A DNA stretch of 64,000 bases, from positions 20,620-84,619 of the forward strand of contig NZ_JRUD01000030.1 of assembly GCF_000802425.1 (NCBI RefSeq), in the 5' to 3' direction. The notes beneath the pieces were generated by a model that saw only the letters and a program-made list of their open reading frames with translations, ran no database searches and had not been told where the DNA came from. This DNA comes from Pseudomonas flexibilis (GTDB taxonomy: Bacteria > Pseudomonadota > Gammaproteobacteria > Pseudomonadales > Pseudomonadaceae). A program made the position numbers and the translations under genes. Positions 1 to 9,381 of this stretch are shown here, piece by piece; position 1 is the first letter of the stretch; each line of letters starts with the position of its first letter.

Positions 1-59
1 AGCCCCCGTTTCGTTATCCATAACCATCGTCCGAATGCGGACCCTCATGGACGAGACGA

Positions 60-593
60 ATGCCCAATTACCGCCGTGCCCGGGTGGCGGGTGCGAGCTA
101 CTTTTTCACGGTCAATCTGCGGGATCGCCGTTCGGATCTTCTGACGCGGCATGTGGATTTTCTGCGAGATGCGGTACGGGTGACCCGCAACCGTCATCCG
201 TTTGAAATCGATGCCTGGGTGGTCCTGCCCGATCACATGCACTGCCTGTGGACACTGCCCGCTGGCGATTCTGATTTTGCGCTGCGCTGGAAGGTGCTCA
301 AGGCACGCTTTTCCCGCCGTCTGCCGGCGAGCGAAGCGCCTGCCGTGGCCAACCTGCGCGGCCGCGAACGAGGGATCTGGCAGAGGCGCTATTGGGAACA
401 CCTGATCCGCGACGAGGAGGATTACCGCCGCCACGTGGATTACATCCATATCAACCCGCTCAAGCACGGTCATGTCGGGCGCGTGGCGGATTGGCCCTAT
501 TCCACGTTTCACCGGGCGGTGCGCGAGGGGCTTTATGCGGCTGACTGGGCGGGCGGGTCGATCACGGACATCCCCAACACCGGAGAACCGTAG
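60..593 (+). CDS. REP-associated tyrosine transposase (RAYT, Y1 HUH family)
   Basis: A 177-residue single-domain protein of the IS200/IS605-like Y1 transposase family associated with REP sequences. Visible hallmarks are the HUH metal/catalytic triplet H-M-H at about residues 59-61 (context PDHMHCLW), the N-terminal YFFTVNL strand, and the tyrosine-bearing helix YIHINPLKHG at about 128-137. Family members nick and rejoin REP hairpins as single-stranded DNA; they are usually domesticated single-copy genes. The stop codon TAG (591-593) lies inside the first repeat arm of the BIME at 590-677, so the repeat directly abuts the gene, as expected for a RAYT and its cognate element. No REP copy is seen in the 59 bases upstream, but the window starts there. 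Function by family is secure; current activity is not known. Confidence 0.93.
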   Translation: MPNYRRARVAGASYFFTVNLRDRRSDLLTRHVDFLRDAVRVTRNRHPFEIDAWVVLPDHMHCLWTLPAGDSDFALRWKVLKARFSRRLPASEAPAVANLRGRERGIWQRRYWEHLIRDEEDYRRHVDYIHINPLKHGHVGRVADWPYSTFHRAVREGLYAADWAGGSITDIPNTGEP

Positions 594-677
594 GGCGGAC
601 AACGCTTCACCTGTCCGCCGCTGCGGTGCCAGGCCGATGTCTGGGCTGGCGGACAAGAACGACGTTGTCCGCCCTAC
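590..677. repeat. BIME: paired REP elements next to the RAYT
   Basis: The element begins GTAGGGCGGACAACG and ends CGTTGTCCGCCCTAC, a perfect 15-base terminal inverted repeat. Each end also contains its own small hairpin (GGCGGACA...TGTCCGCC on the left, GGCGGACAAG...TTGTCCGCC on the right). The same sequence recurs at 4651, 4826, 19373 and 21399 and in variant form elsewhere in the window. Its position immediately 3' of the RAYT makes it the probable cognate substrate. Confidence 0.9.
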
Positions 678-743
678 GCCGGCTCTACGGCGGACTACCG
701 GGCGTCAGTCTGGCCGAATGCCTGACCAATTCATTTGGGCTTC

Positions 744-757
744 TTGATTGCCATCAA
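744..757. promoter_or_regulatory. ANR/DNR (FNR-type) box upstream of norC
   Basis: The sequence TTGATTGCCATCAA is a perfect match to the FNR-family consensus TTGAT-N4-ATCAA. Its centre (750.5) is about 41.5 bases before a start point near 792, and a TAGAAT -10 hexamer sits at 781-786, so the geometry is that of a class II activated promoter. In pseudomonads norCBD is induced by the NO sensor DNR under low oxygen; ANR and DNR sites cannot be told apart by sequence. Confidence 0.88.
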
Positions 758-816
758 GCAGGATCGAAAGGGGCGGTTCCTAGAATGGCCATGCCAAGCC
801 AACAGGAGGCGTCACG

Positions 817-1257
817 ATGTCAGAGACCTTCACAAAGGGCATGGCCAGGAACATCTACTTTGGAGGAAGTCTTTTCTTCATCCTGGTGTTCCTGGGCCTG
901 ACCTACCACACAGAAAAGGAAATACCAGAGCGCACCAACGAGTCGGAAATGACCGAAGCGGTGGTGCGCGGAAAACTGGTCTGGGAGCAGAACAACTGCA
1001 TCGGCTGCCACACGCTGCTGGGCGAGGGTGCGTACTTCGCGCCGGAGCTGGGTAACGTGTTCGTCCGCCGCGGGGGTGAAGAAGCCTTCAACAGCTTCCT
1101 GCATGCCTGGATGAAGGCCCAGCCGCTGGGTGTTCCGGGTCGCCGTGCGATGCCGCAGTTCAACCTCACCGAGCAGGAAGTGAACGATATGGCGGAGTTC
1201 CTCAAGTGGACTTCGAAGATCGATACCTTCAGCTGGCCGCCGAACAGGGAGGGTTGA
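817..1257 (+). CDS. norC: nitric oxide reductase subunit C (cytochrome c)
   Basis: Membrane-anchored mono-haem cytochrome c that passes electrons to NorB for reduction of 2 NO to N2O in denitrification and NO detoxification. The 146-residue length is normal. An N-terminal transmembrane helix spans about residues 12-30, and the haem-binding C-x-x-C-H motif is C61-C64-H65 (CIGCH). The haem domain would lie in the periplasm. The start is supported by AGGAGG-like bases at 804-809. norB follows three bases after the stop, so the two are co-transcribed from the promoter with the FNR-type box at 744-757. Confidence 0.97.
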   Translation: MSETFTKGMARNIYFGGSLFFILVFLGLTYHTEKEIPERTNESEMTEAVVRGKLVWEQNNCIGCHTLLGEGAYFAPELGNVFVRRGGEEAFNSFLHAWMKAQPLGVPGRRAMPQFNLTEQEVNDMAEFLKWTSKIDTFSWPPNREG

Positions 1258-2679
<1,422 letters not shown>

Positions 2680-2698
2680 GTGACGCGTTGAGGTAAGG

Positions 2699-2732
2699 CA
2701 GGGCGGCCCGGCTGGAACAGCGGGCCGCCCTG
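2699..2732 (+). promoter_or_regulatory. strong hairpin between norB and norD
   Basis: CAGGGCGGCCCG, a ten-base loop, then CGGGCCGCCCTG: a perfect 12-bp stem with only G:C-rich pairs. No run of T follows (TGGCGTTTC), so it is not a classical intrinsic terminator. Its position 20 bases after norB suggests an mRNA-stabilising or attenuating structure that would set norCB above norD expression. Confidence 0.6.
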
Positions 2733-2786
2733 TGGCGTTTCAGGGGCGATCGTTCGCCTCGTCAAGCAACACAAGAGGATTCTGTC

Positions 2787-4637
2787 ATGGCCTTCAGCGT
2801 CGAAGTCGAAGAGTGGGTCGGCGGCATCTGGCACCGTTTCATCACGCGGCGTGCCAGCCCGGAATTCCCCGAAGCCCGGGTGGAACTGGCCGACATGCAG
2901 CGCTCGCTGGCCGTGCTGTTCCGCGCCTTGGGTGGGGCCAGCGGTGTCGAGCTGGCGGCCGCCAGCGCCCGCGAACTGCTGCTGCGCCGCAGCCTGCTGC
3001 AACAGGTGGCCGGCACCTGCCAGCAGGCCCCCGTGGCCTGGTGCGACCCCGGCAACCTGCGCCTGCCGGCCAGCCTGGCGGTGTTCCCGGATGTGGCGCT
3101 GAACCGCGAGTTGTACCGCTGGCTGGCGCTGCTGGCCGCCCACGCCGGACCGATGCGCCACTGGGGTCGCGACAATCAGCGCTGGACCGCCGAACTGCTG
3201 GAACGCTACCCGGCCCTGCGCAAGCGCTACCAGCGCCTGGTGGAAGCCTTGTTGCCGCTGCGCCCCGCCCCGGAACAGATGCCTGCCGAGGAGGCGGCGC
3301 TGGAGCGCGCCCTGCGCCAGGCGCTGCGCCAGCCCGGCAGTGTGGATAAATTTCCGCGCAGCGAGCGCTCGCCCTGGCCGTTGCCGTTGTGGCTGTATCC
3401 GCCGCAGCGCCTGGACGACCCGCAGGCCGTCAGCCTGGAGGACAGCGAGGAGGAAGAAGGCGTCGGCCTGAAGCCGCCGAGCGAGGAAGGCAAGGCGCCG
3501 CGCAAGCGTGCCGAGCGGGTCGAGGAAAACACCGGCAAGGGTGGCCTGCTGCTGTTTCGCCTGGAGAACCTGTTCAGCTGGTCCGAGCACGTCGACCTGG
3601 ACCGCTGCGGCGACGACACCGAAGACCTGGACGCCGCCCGCGTGGCCGACGATCTGGATCACCTGTCGGTGTCGCGCAAGCGCTCCAGCAAGGGCGGTGG
3701 GCTGAAGCTCGACCTTGACCTGCCCTCCGCCGAAAACGACGACGTGCCGTTCGGCGAGGGCATCCGCCTGCCCGAGTGGGACTACCGCAAGCAGGCGCTG
3801 GTCGAGGATTACGTGCTGCTGCAGCCGATGCTGCCGCGCGACGCCGAGCCGAAGAGCCTGCCGCTGCACCTGGCGCCGCTGGCGCGCCGCCTGCGCCGGC
3901 AGTTCGAGCACCTGCGCAACGACCGCCAGTGGCTGCGCCAGCAACCCCAGGGCAGCGAACTGGACCTGCAGGCCTGGCTGGATTTCCACGTCGAGCGCGT
4001 GCACGGCCAGTGCGTCGAGCGCGGCCTGTTCATGGACATGCGCCAGAGCCGCCGCGACCTGGCCTGCCTGCTGCTGGCCGACCTGTCCATGTCCACCGAC
4101 GCGCACCTGGACGACGAACACCGGGTCATCGACCTGATCGTCGATAGCCTGCTGCTGTTCGGCGAGGCGCTCAGCGCGGTGGGCGACCCGTTCGCCCTGT
4201 ACGGCTTCTCCTCGCTGCGCCGCAACCAGGTACGCCTGCAGGAACTGAAGACCTTCCGCCAGCGCTACGACGACACCACCCGCGGGCGCATCCAGGCGCT
4301 GCGGCCCGGCTACTACACGCGCATGGGGGCGGCGATCCGCCAGGCCAGCCGCACGCTGGCGGCGCGGCCGCAGAAGCGCAAGCTGCTGCTGCTGGTCACC
4401 GACGGCAAGCCGAACGATCTGGATCTGTATGAGGGCCGCTACGGCGTGGAAGATACCCGCCAGGCGGTGATCGAAGCGCGGCGCATGGGCCTGCTGCCGT
4501 TCTGCATCACCATCGACCGCGAGGCCGGTGACTACCTGCCGTACATGTTCGGGGTGAACGGCTTCACGCTGATCCACGACCCGAAACAGCTGCCGTTCCG
4601 CTTGCCGCAGCTGTATCGGCAGCTGACCCAACCGTAG
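2787..4637 (+). CDS. norD: nitric oxide reductase activation protein NorD (VWA domain)
   Basis: Soluble 616-residue protein needed for assembly or activation of NorCB, thought to work with the MoxR-type ATPase NorQ. The C-terminal third is a von Willebrand factor A domain with the MIDAS motif D-L-S-M-S at residues 432-436 and later metal-site regions (LLLVTDGKPND). A charged, acidic middle region (about 215-245) separates it from the helical N-terminal part. No norQ/nirQ homologue is present in the window, so the partner must be elsewhere. A GAGG-like Shine-Dalgarno is at 2773-2777. The last codons and stop (CCGTAG) resemble the REP flank and are duplicated downstream, see 4614-4925. Confidence 0.95.
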   Translation: MAFSVEVEEWVGGIWHRFITRRASPEFPEARVELADMQRSLAVLFRALGGASGVELAAASARELLLRRSLLQQVAGTCQQAPVAWCDPGNLRLPASLAVFPDVALNRELYRWLALLAAHAGPMRHWGRDNQRWTAELLERYPALRKRYQRLVEALLPLRPAPEQMPAEEAALERALRQALRQPGSVDKFPRSERSPWPLPLWLYPPQRLDDPQAVSLEDSEEEEGVGLKPPSEEGKAPRKRAERVEENTGKGGLLLFRLENLFSWSEHVDLDRCGDDTEDLDAARVADDLDHLSVSRKRSSKGGGLKLDLDLPSAENDDVPFGEGIRLPEWDYRKQALVEDYVLLQPMLPRDAEPKSLPLHLAPLARRLRRQFEHLRNDRQWLRQQPQGSELDLQAWLDFHVERVHGQCVERGLFMDMRQSRRDLACLLLADLSMSTDAHLDDEHRVIDLIVDSLLLFGEALSAVGDPFALYGFSSLRRNQVRLQELKTFRQRYDDTTRGRIQALRPGYYTRMGAAIRQASRTLAARPQKRKLLLLVTDGKPNDLDLYEGRYGVEDTRQAVIEARRMGLLPFCITIDREAGDYLPYMFGVNGFTLIHDPKQLPFRLPQLYRQLTQP

Positions 4638-4925
4638 GCGGGACTGCAGCGTAGGGCGGACAACGTTGTTTTTGTCCGCCAGGCGGCAGCTGGCCCGGGC
4701 GTTGCGGCGGGGTACGCGACGGCGGACAGGTGAAGCGCTGTCCGCCCTACCGCTGAGCCCGGGCACCGCTCACCGCGAGGCCGGCGATGTACCGGCAGTT
4801 GACCAGCCATAGGCGGGACTGCAGCGTAGGGCGGACAACGTTGTTTTTTGTCCGCCAGGCGGCGCTTGGCCGAGCGTTGCGGCTGGGTACGCGACGGCGG
4901 ACAGGTGAAGCGCTGTCCGCCCTAC
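4614..4925. repeat. 175-bp tandem duplication: norD 3' end plus BIME, two copies
   Basis: Two BIMEs (4651-4750 and 4826-4925) each begin GTAGGGCGGACAACG and end with TGTCCGCCCTAC. They lie exactly 175 bases apart, and the similarity continues to the left: the norD end (CGGCAGCTGACCCAACCGTAGGCGGGACTGCAGC) has a diverged copy before the second BIME, from about 4792. The repeat unit therefore contains the last codons of norD. The whole norD-to-4936 gap is occupied by this duplication. Confidence 0.88.
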
Positions 4926-4935
4926 AGGGCACCGC

Positions 4936-5745
4936 TTACCGCGTGGCAATCCAGATCAGCAGCCCCGCCTGGAACAGCGCGAACGCCACCAGGCAGGTGA
5001 CGGTGAAGCGCAGGCCGCTGTCTTCGCGCTTGAGCCAGGTGATGCGTTCCTCGTGCTTGCGGATCAGCGCTTCCTGATCGCGCAGCTGGGTGTCGGCCTG
5101 TTCCAGCATGGCGGCGCAATCCAGCTCGTCGAGCACCTGGACCTTGTCCGGGTTCCACTCGGCCTCCAGCTCGCTGACCCGCTTGGCCCCGTAGGTGGCG
5201 CGCAGTTGGCCCTCGTCCGGGTACAGCACCTCGAAACCCTGCTGGCGCAGCGCATGGTCGCGGCGCAGGCGGGCGTCCTCGCTGAGCATGTTGCGATAGG
5301 GCAGGTCGCCGGACTTCACCGCGTAGTGCGACCACTTCTGCTGCGCCCACTCGATGGCCTGGGCCAGCAGGAAACGTCCCAGGCCACGGTTCGGCGGGTC
5401 GATCTGCAGTGGCTCGAAGCGCATTTCCTTCTGCTGGTGATCCAGCCAGACATCCAGGCGGTTCTGGTCCTTCTTCAGCGACTGGCCGGGCAGCTCGACG
5501 CTCAGGCGCAGCAGGCTTTCCTTCTGGCTGTGGCGCTCAATGCGCGAAAACTGCGCAAAGCGCAGCGGCCGCGCGCCGGTGGCCCGGTCGAAAGGCTGCG
5601 GATACAGGCGCAGCAGACAGTAGGGCTCGGGCGCCAGCAGTTCCCAGGGATGGCCCTGGGGCGCCTGCGCGTCCGGCTCGGCCGGAGCGGCCGCCTGCTG
5701 TTCGGGTTGTTCGGGAGTGTGTGTGTCGGTCATTGCGGTGCCCAC
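4936..5745 (-). CDS. conserved hypothetical protein, GNAT-like domain with C-terminal membrane anchor
   Basis: A 269-residue protein with a proline/alanine/glutamine-rich N-terminal tail (about 1-35), a central globular region, and one C-terminal transmembrane helix (about 245-266) followed by a short end, suggesting a tail-anchored protein. The segment around RGLGRFLLAQAIEWAQQKW is reminiscent of the acyl-CoA-binding R/Q-x-x-G-x-G/A loop of GNAT acetyltransferases, and a later GFEVLY strand fits such a fold, but this is only a resemblance. The first possible start is GTG at 5745; an ATG at 5733 (MTDTHT) is equally plausible since neither has a strong ribosome site. Transcribed in the same direction as the RDD gene upstream. 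No function is assigned. Confidence 0.75.
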   Translation of the reverse strand: MGTAMTDTHTPEQPEQQAAAPAEPDAQAPQGHPWELLAPEPYCLLRLYPQPFDRATGARPLRFAQFSRIERHSQKESLLRLSVELPGQSLKKDQNRLDVWLDHQQKEMRFEPLQIDPPNRGLGRFLLAQAIEWAQQKWSHYAVKSGDLPYRNMLSEDARLRRDHALRQQGFEVLYPDEGQLRATYGAKRVSELEAEWNPDKVQVLDELDCAAMLEQADTQLRDQEALIRKHEERITWLKREDSGLRFTVTCLVAFALFQAGLLIWIATR

Positions 5746-5816
5746 AGACTGTCTGCCTCAGCGTTATCGGCCGCAACGCCGTTTCCTGCAGTGTTGCGGC
5801 CGAAAAATTGGGCAGC

Positions 5817-6911
5817 TCACGGGTATGTCTGGCTGTAGTTGCGGGGCGGGTTGCGCGGCAGGGTATCGAGCAGGCGGGTCTGGATCTGCTCCACCTCAGC
5901 GGGGTTGGGGTGGTAGGGCGGTCGCTGGGCCGTGATGACGTGCCACAGGGTGTCGCCGCTTTGGATGAGTTGCACGTGCCTCAGATGGTCAGGCTCGTCC
6001 AGGGGACTGCCGTTGGTGCGCCATGTCGGTAGCCCTTTGTAGTCGGAGTAGGAGCCCATCTTCAGTTCCATCTTGTTCGCCGTGGCCATGATGAATGCGA
6101 ACACCAGATCCTCGAACGGAGCATCATCGGCCGCACGCTCGGGCAAAAAGAACACTGTGGTCAGCGGGCCGTGGAAGGCGTACCCGTTCCGGCCAGTAGG
6201 CAGCGGCCCGACTTCGGTCTGCCAATACCCGGGCAATACCGCCGTATAACCTGTCTCAGGATTCTTCCAGTACAGCGGGGCCATGTTCCTGGGCGGCGGT
6301 TGATTCGGCGCGGACAGGGAGTTCAGGCCATACACACCGCACATCAGCACGACGAACACCAGCTTGCGCCACAGAGGCAGCGGCTTGGCCAGGACACGGA
6401 AACCGGTTTTCAGATCGTAATGGGTCAGCTCATGTTCCTTGGCCTGAAAGAACTGCCGCAGCATGGTGAACAGTGTGACGATGGGGATCGAAAAGCCCAG
6501 GCCGCGTACCCAGAGCCCAAGATTGCGCAGCAGATACAGGCCCAGGGTCGGGCGGGACTTTTCGGAGTGCACCACTTTAAGTCCCAGCAGGGCCTTGCCC
6601 GGTGTGTTGCCGAAGAAGCGCAACATCAGCGCATCCAGCAACAGGGCAAACGGCACAAACACAATGAGCGAGTAGAACCATGGGTTCAGCAGCGACTGGC
6701 GCGAATCAACGACGAAAAACAGCTTCACCATCAGCTCCGGCGCAAGCTTGGCCAGCAAGAAGCCGAATACAAGGCCCAGAGTGGTCATCTGCCACGAGAG
6801 GTCGAAGGTGCGTGCCCAGAAGCGTCGCCAGAGCGCGGGAATGTGCTTCTGGTTGTCGCTCTGGGGCGTCGAGGTTTCGGTAGAAGGGGGCGCGTCTTGC
6901 ATGGTTTTCAT
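5817..6911 (-). CDS. RDD family membrane protein
   Basis: A 364-residue protein whose first half is an RDD domain: the initial R-x-x-D element is in RRFWARTFDLSWQ (about 29-41), two hydrophobic helices follow, and the characteristic NTPGKALLGLKVV loop comes next; further helices and the acidic YDLKTG end the domain. After one more transmembrane segment the second half (about 200-364) is predicted soluble and of unknown role. I chose ATG 6911 because AGAGG lies nine bases before it; an in-frame extension would run antisense into aroC and is unlikely. Divergent from aroC, leaving 127 bases for both promoters. RDD proteins are poorly characterised; some have been linked to ion transport. Confidence 0.82.
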   Translation of the reverse strand: MKTMQDAPPSTETSTPQSDNQKHIPALWRRFWARTFDLSWQMTTLGLVFGFLLAKLAPELMVKLFFVVDSRQSLLNPWFYSLIVFVPFALLLDALMLRFFGNTPGKALLGLKVVHSEKSRPTLGLYLLRNLGLWVRGLGFSIPIVTLFTMLRQFFQAKEHELTHYDLKTGFRVLAKPLPLWRKLVFVVLMCGVYGLNSLSAPNQPPPRNMAPLYWKNPETGYTAVLPGYWQTEVGPLPTGRNGYAFHGPLTTVFFLPERAADDAPFEDLVFAFIMATANKMELKMGSYSDYKGLPTWRTNGSPLDEPDHLRHVQLIQSGDTLWHVITAQRPPYHPNPAEVEQIQTRLLDTLPRNPPRNYSQTYP

Positions 6912-7038
6912 CACAACAGCCTCTGTCCAATGCTCGTTAGATCGGCTGCGTGGAGATCCGCTTGAGGGACCTGCGGAACAATGCCCGCTCTCGGGTATAC
7001 TGCCGGCCTTTTCCAGAGGCTGATCGCGGAGCATCAGG

Positions 7039-8130
7039 ATGTCCGGCAATACCTTCGGCAAGCTGTTTACCGTTACCACCGCCGGCGAGAGCCATGGCCC
7101 GGCCCTGGTGGCTATTGTCGATGGCTGCCCGCCGGGGCTGGAGCTGTCGCTGGACGACCTGCAGCGCGACCTGGATCGCCGCAAGCCGGGCACCAGCCGC
7201 CACACCACCCAGCGTCAGGAAGCCGACGAAGTCGAGATCCTCTCCGGCGTGTTCGAAGGCAAGACCACCGGCTGCCCGATCGGCCTGCTGATCCGCAACA
7301 CCGACCAGAAGTCCAAGGACTACTCGGCCATCCAGGACCTGTTCCGCCCGGCCCACGCCGATTACACCTACCACCACAAGTACGGCATCCGCGACTACCG
7401 GGGCGGCGGCCGCAGCTCGGCCCGCGAGACCGCCATGCGCGTGGCTGCCGGCGCCATCGCCAAGAAGGTCCTGGCCAAGCTGGGTGTTCAGGTGCGTGGC
7501 TACATGAGCCAGCTCGGCCCGATCGAAATTCCCTTCAAGACCTGGGACGCGGTGGAGCAGAACGCCTTCTTCTGCCCGGACCCGGACAAGGTGCCGGAGC
7601 TGGAGGCCTACATGGACCAGCTGCGCCGCGACCAGGATTCCGTGGGCGCCAGGATAACCGTGGTCGCCGAGGGCGTGCCGCCGGGCTGGGGTGAGCCGAT
7701 CTTCGACCGCCTGGACGCCGAGCTGGCCCACGCGCTGATGAGCATCAACGCGGTGAAGGGTGTGGAAATCGGCGACGGCTTCGCCGCCGTCGCCCAGCGG
7801 GGCACCGAGCACCGCGACGAACTGACCCCGGAGGGTTTCCTCTCCAACCACGCCGGCGGCATCCTCGGCGGCATCTCCAGCGGCCAGCCGATCGTCGCCC
7901 ATCTGGCACTCAAGCCCACTTCCAGCATCACTACGCCGGGTCGCTCCATCGATGTGCATGGCAATCCGGTCGAGGTGATCACCAAGGGCCGCCACGATCC
8001 GTGCGTGGGCATTCGCGCCACGCCCATCGCCGAAGCCATGATGGCGCTGGTGCTGGTGGATCACCTGCTGCGCCACCGTGCCCAGAACGCCGAGGTGAGC
8101 GTCTCCACCCCAGTGTTAGGACAACTCTGA
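7039..8130 (+). CDS. aroC: chorismate synthase
   Basis: Last enzyme of the shikimate pathway: converts 5-enolpyruvylshikimate-3-phosphate to chorismate using reduced FMN, in the cytoplasm. The 363-residue length is standard. Family signatures are clear: [14 protein letters not shown] at the N terminus, the central [17 protein letters not shown] motif, and the C-terminal [24 protein letters not shown] -10-like hexamer lies at 6996-7001, though no good -35 is visible. The MFS gene begins 62 bases downstream and could be co-transcribed; the same pairing is known in P. aeruginosa. Confidence 0.98.
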   Translation: MSGNTFGKLFTVTTAGESHGPALVAIVDGCPPGLELSLDDLQRDLDRRKPGTSRHTTQRQEADEVEILSGVFEGKTTGCPIGLLIRNTDQKSKDYSAIQDLFRPAHADYTYHHKYGIRDYRGGGRSSARETAMRVAAGAIAKKVLAKLGVQVRGYMSQLGPIEIPFKTWDAVEQNAFFCPDPDKVPELEAYMDQLRRDQDSVGARITVVAEGVPPGWGEPIFDRLDAELAHALMSINAVKGVEIGDGFAAVAQRGTEHRDELTPEGFLSNHAGGILGGISSGQPIVAHLALKPTSSITTPGRSIDVHGNPVEVITKGRHDPCVGIRATPIAEAMMALVLVDHLLRHRAQNAEVSVSTPVLGQL

Positions 8131-8192
8131 ACCTGAGTCCGCGAGCCTGAAGCCGGGTAAGCGACTCCGGCTCGCACATTCGGCTGAAGGCT

Positions 8193-9359
8193 ATGGATTC
8201 CGCGCTCCCGTATTGGCGTCTCTCCGGTTTTTATTTCGCGTACTTCGCCCTGCTCGGGGCGACCGCGCCGTTTCTCTCGCTGTATTTCGCCCACCTCGGC
8301 TTTTCGCCCGCGCGCATCGGTGAACTGGCGGCCATTCCGCTGCTGATGCGCTGCCTGTCGCCCTTCGTGTGGGGCTGGCTGGGCGACGTCACCGGGCGTC
8401 GGCTGGCGATCGTGCGCCTCGGCGCGGTCTGCACGCTGCTGGCCTTTGCGCTGATCCTGTTCGACAAGAGCTTCATGTGGCTGGCCATGGTCATGGCCCT
8501 GCATGCCTTCTTCTGGCACGCCATCCTGCCGCAGTTCGAGGCCATCACCCTGGCCCACCTGCGCGAACGCCCAACCTTCTATAGCCGCGTGCGCCTGTGG
8601 GGCAGCATCGGCTTCATCGTCGCCGTGGTGGGCCTCGGCTGGCTGTTCGACTGGTTGAGCCTGAACAGCTTTCCCGCAGCCATGCTGGTGATCATGCTGG
8701 CCATCGTCGTCACCGCCTGGCGCGTGCCGGACGCCGCGCCGTCGCCGAGCGGCGACACCACCGTGCACGAGGGCTTCTGGAAGCTGCTGCTCAAGCCTGG
8801 CGTGCCGGCGTTCTTCCTGTGCGTGGTGCTGATGCAGGCCTCCCACGGCCCGTACTACACCTTTCTGACCATCCACCTTGAGAACCTCGGCTACCCGCGC
8901 GGCACCATCGGCCTGATCTGGGCGATGGGCGTGGTCGCGGAAATCGGCGTGTTCATGGTCATGGCGCGCATCCTCGACCGCTTCTCCCTGCGTCGGGTGC
9001 TGATGTTCAGCATGCTGCTGGCGGCACTGCGCTGGCTGCTGATGGGCTACCTGGCCGATGAGCTGTTCGTGCTGCTGTTTGCGCAATTGCTGCATGCGGC
9101 CAGCTTCGGCTGCTTCCATTCCGCCGCCGTGCACTTCGTGCAACGCGCCTTCGGCATTCGCCACCTGGGTCGGGGGCAGGCCTCCTATGCCACGGTGTCG
9201 GGCATGGGCGGCGCGCTGGGCGCGCTGTATGCCGGTTACAGCTGGAGTGCTTTGGGCGCCGGCCCCACCTTCCTGATTGCCACCGCCGGCGCGACCCTGG
9301 CGGCCTTCATCATCGCCAAGCGATTGAAGGACACCCCGCACAGCGCGCCGCCGGTATGA
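8193..9359 (+). CDS. MFS transporter, 3-phenylpropionate permease-like (PPP/HcaT type)
   Basis: A 388-residue inner-membrane protein with about twelve helices. The N-terminal LSGFYFAYFALLGATAPFLSLYFAHLG and the loop GWLGDVTGRRL (between helices 2 and 3) are typical of the MFS_1-like subgroup that includes HcaT and nucleoside/phenylpropionate permeases. The real substrate cannot be read from the sequence. Lies 62 bases after aroC and 22 bases before the cupin gene; in P. aeruginosa a homologue occupies the same place next to aroC and the methionine-salvage genes. Confidence 0.9.
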   Translation: MDSALPYWRLSGFYFAYFALLGATAPFLSLYFAHLGFSPARIGELAAIPLLMRCLSPFVWGWLGDVTGRRLAIVRLGAVCTLLAFALILFDKSFMWLAMVMALHAFFWHAILPQFEAITLAHLRERPTFYSRVRLWGSIGFIVAVVGLGWLFDWLSLNSFPAAMLVIMLAIVVTAWRVPDAAPSPSGDTTVHEGFWKLLLKPGVPAFFLCVVLMQASHGPYYTFLTIHLENLGYPRGTIGLIWAMGVVAEIGVFMVMARILDRFSLRRVLMFSMLLAALRWLLMGYLADELFVLLFAQLLHAASFGCFHSAAVHFVQRAFGIRHLGRGQASYATVSGMGGALGALYAGYSWSALGAGPTFLIATAGATLAAFIIAKRLKDTPHSAPPV

Positions 9360-9381
9360 CGATGATTACGAGGCTTTATTC

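Noticed and set aside
60..593. A full insertion sequence around the transposase
   Set aside because: No terminal ends, target duplication or second gene; the protein belongs to the domesticated RAYT group.
6912..7208. Longer N terminus for the RDD protein
   Set aside because: It would be antisense to the start of aroC and its promoter; a good ribosome site precedes ATG 6911 instead.
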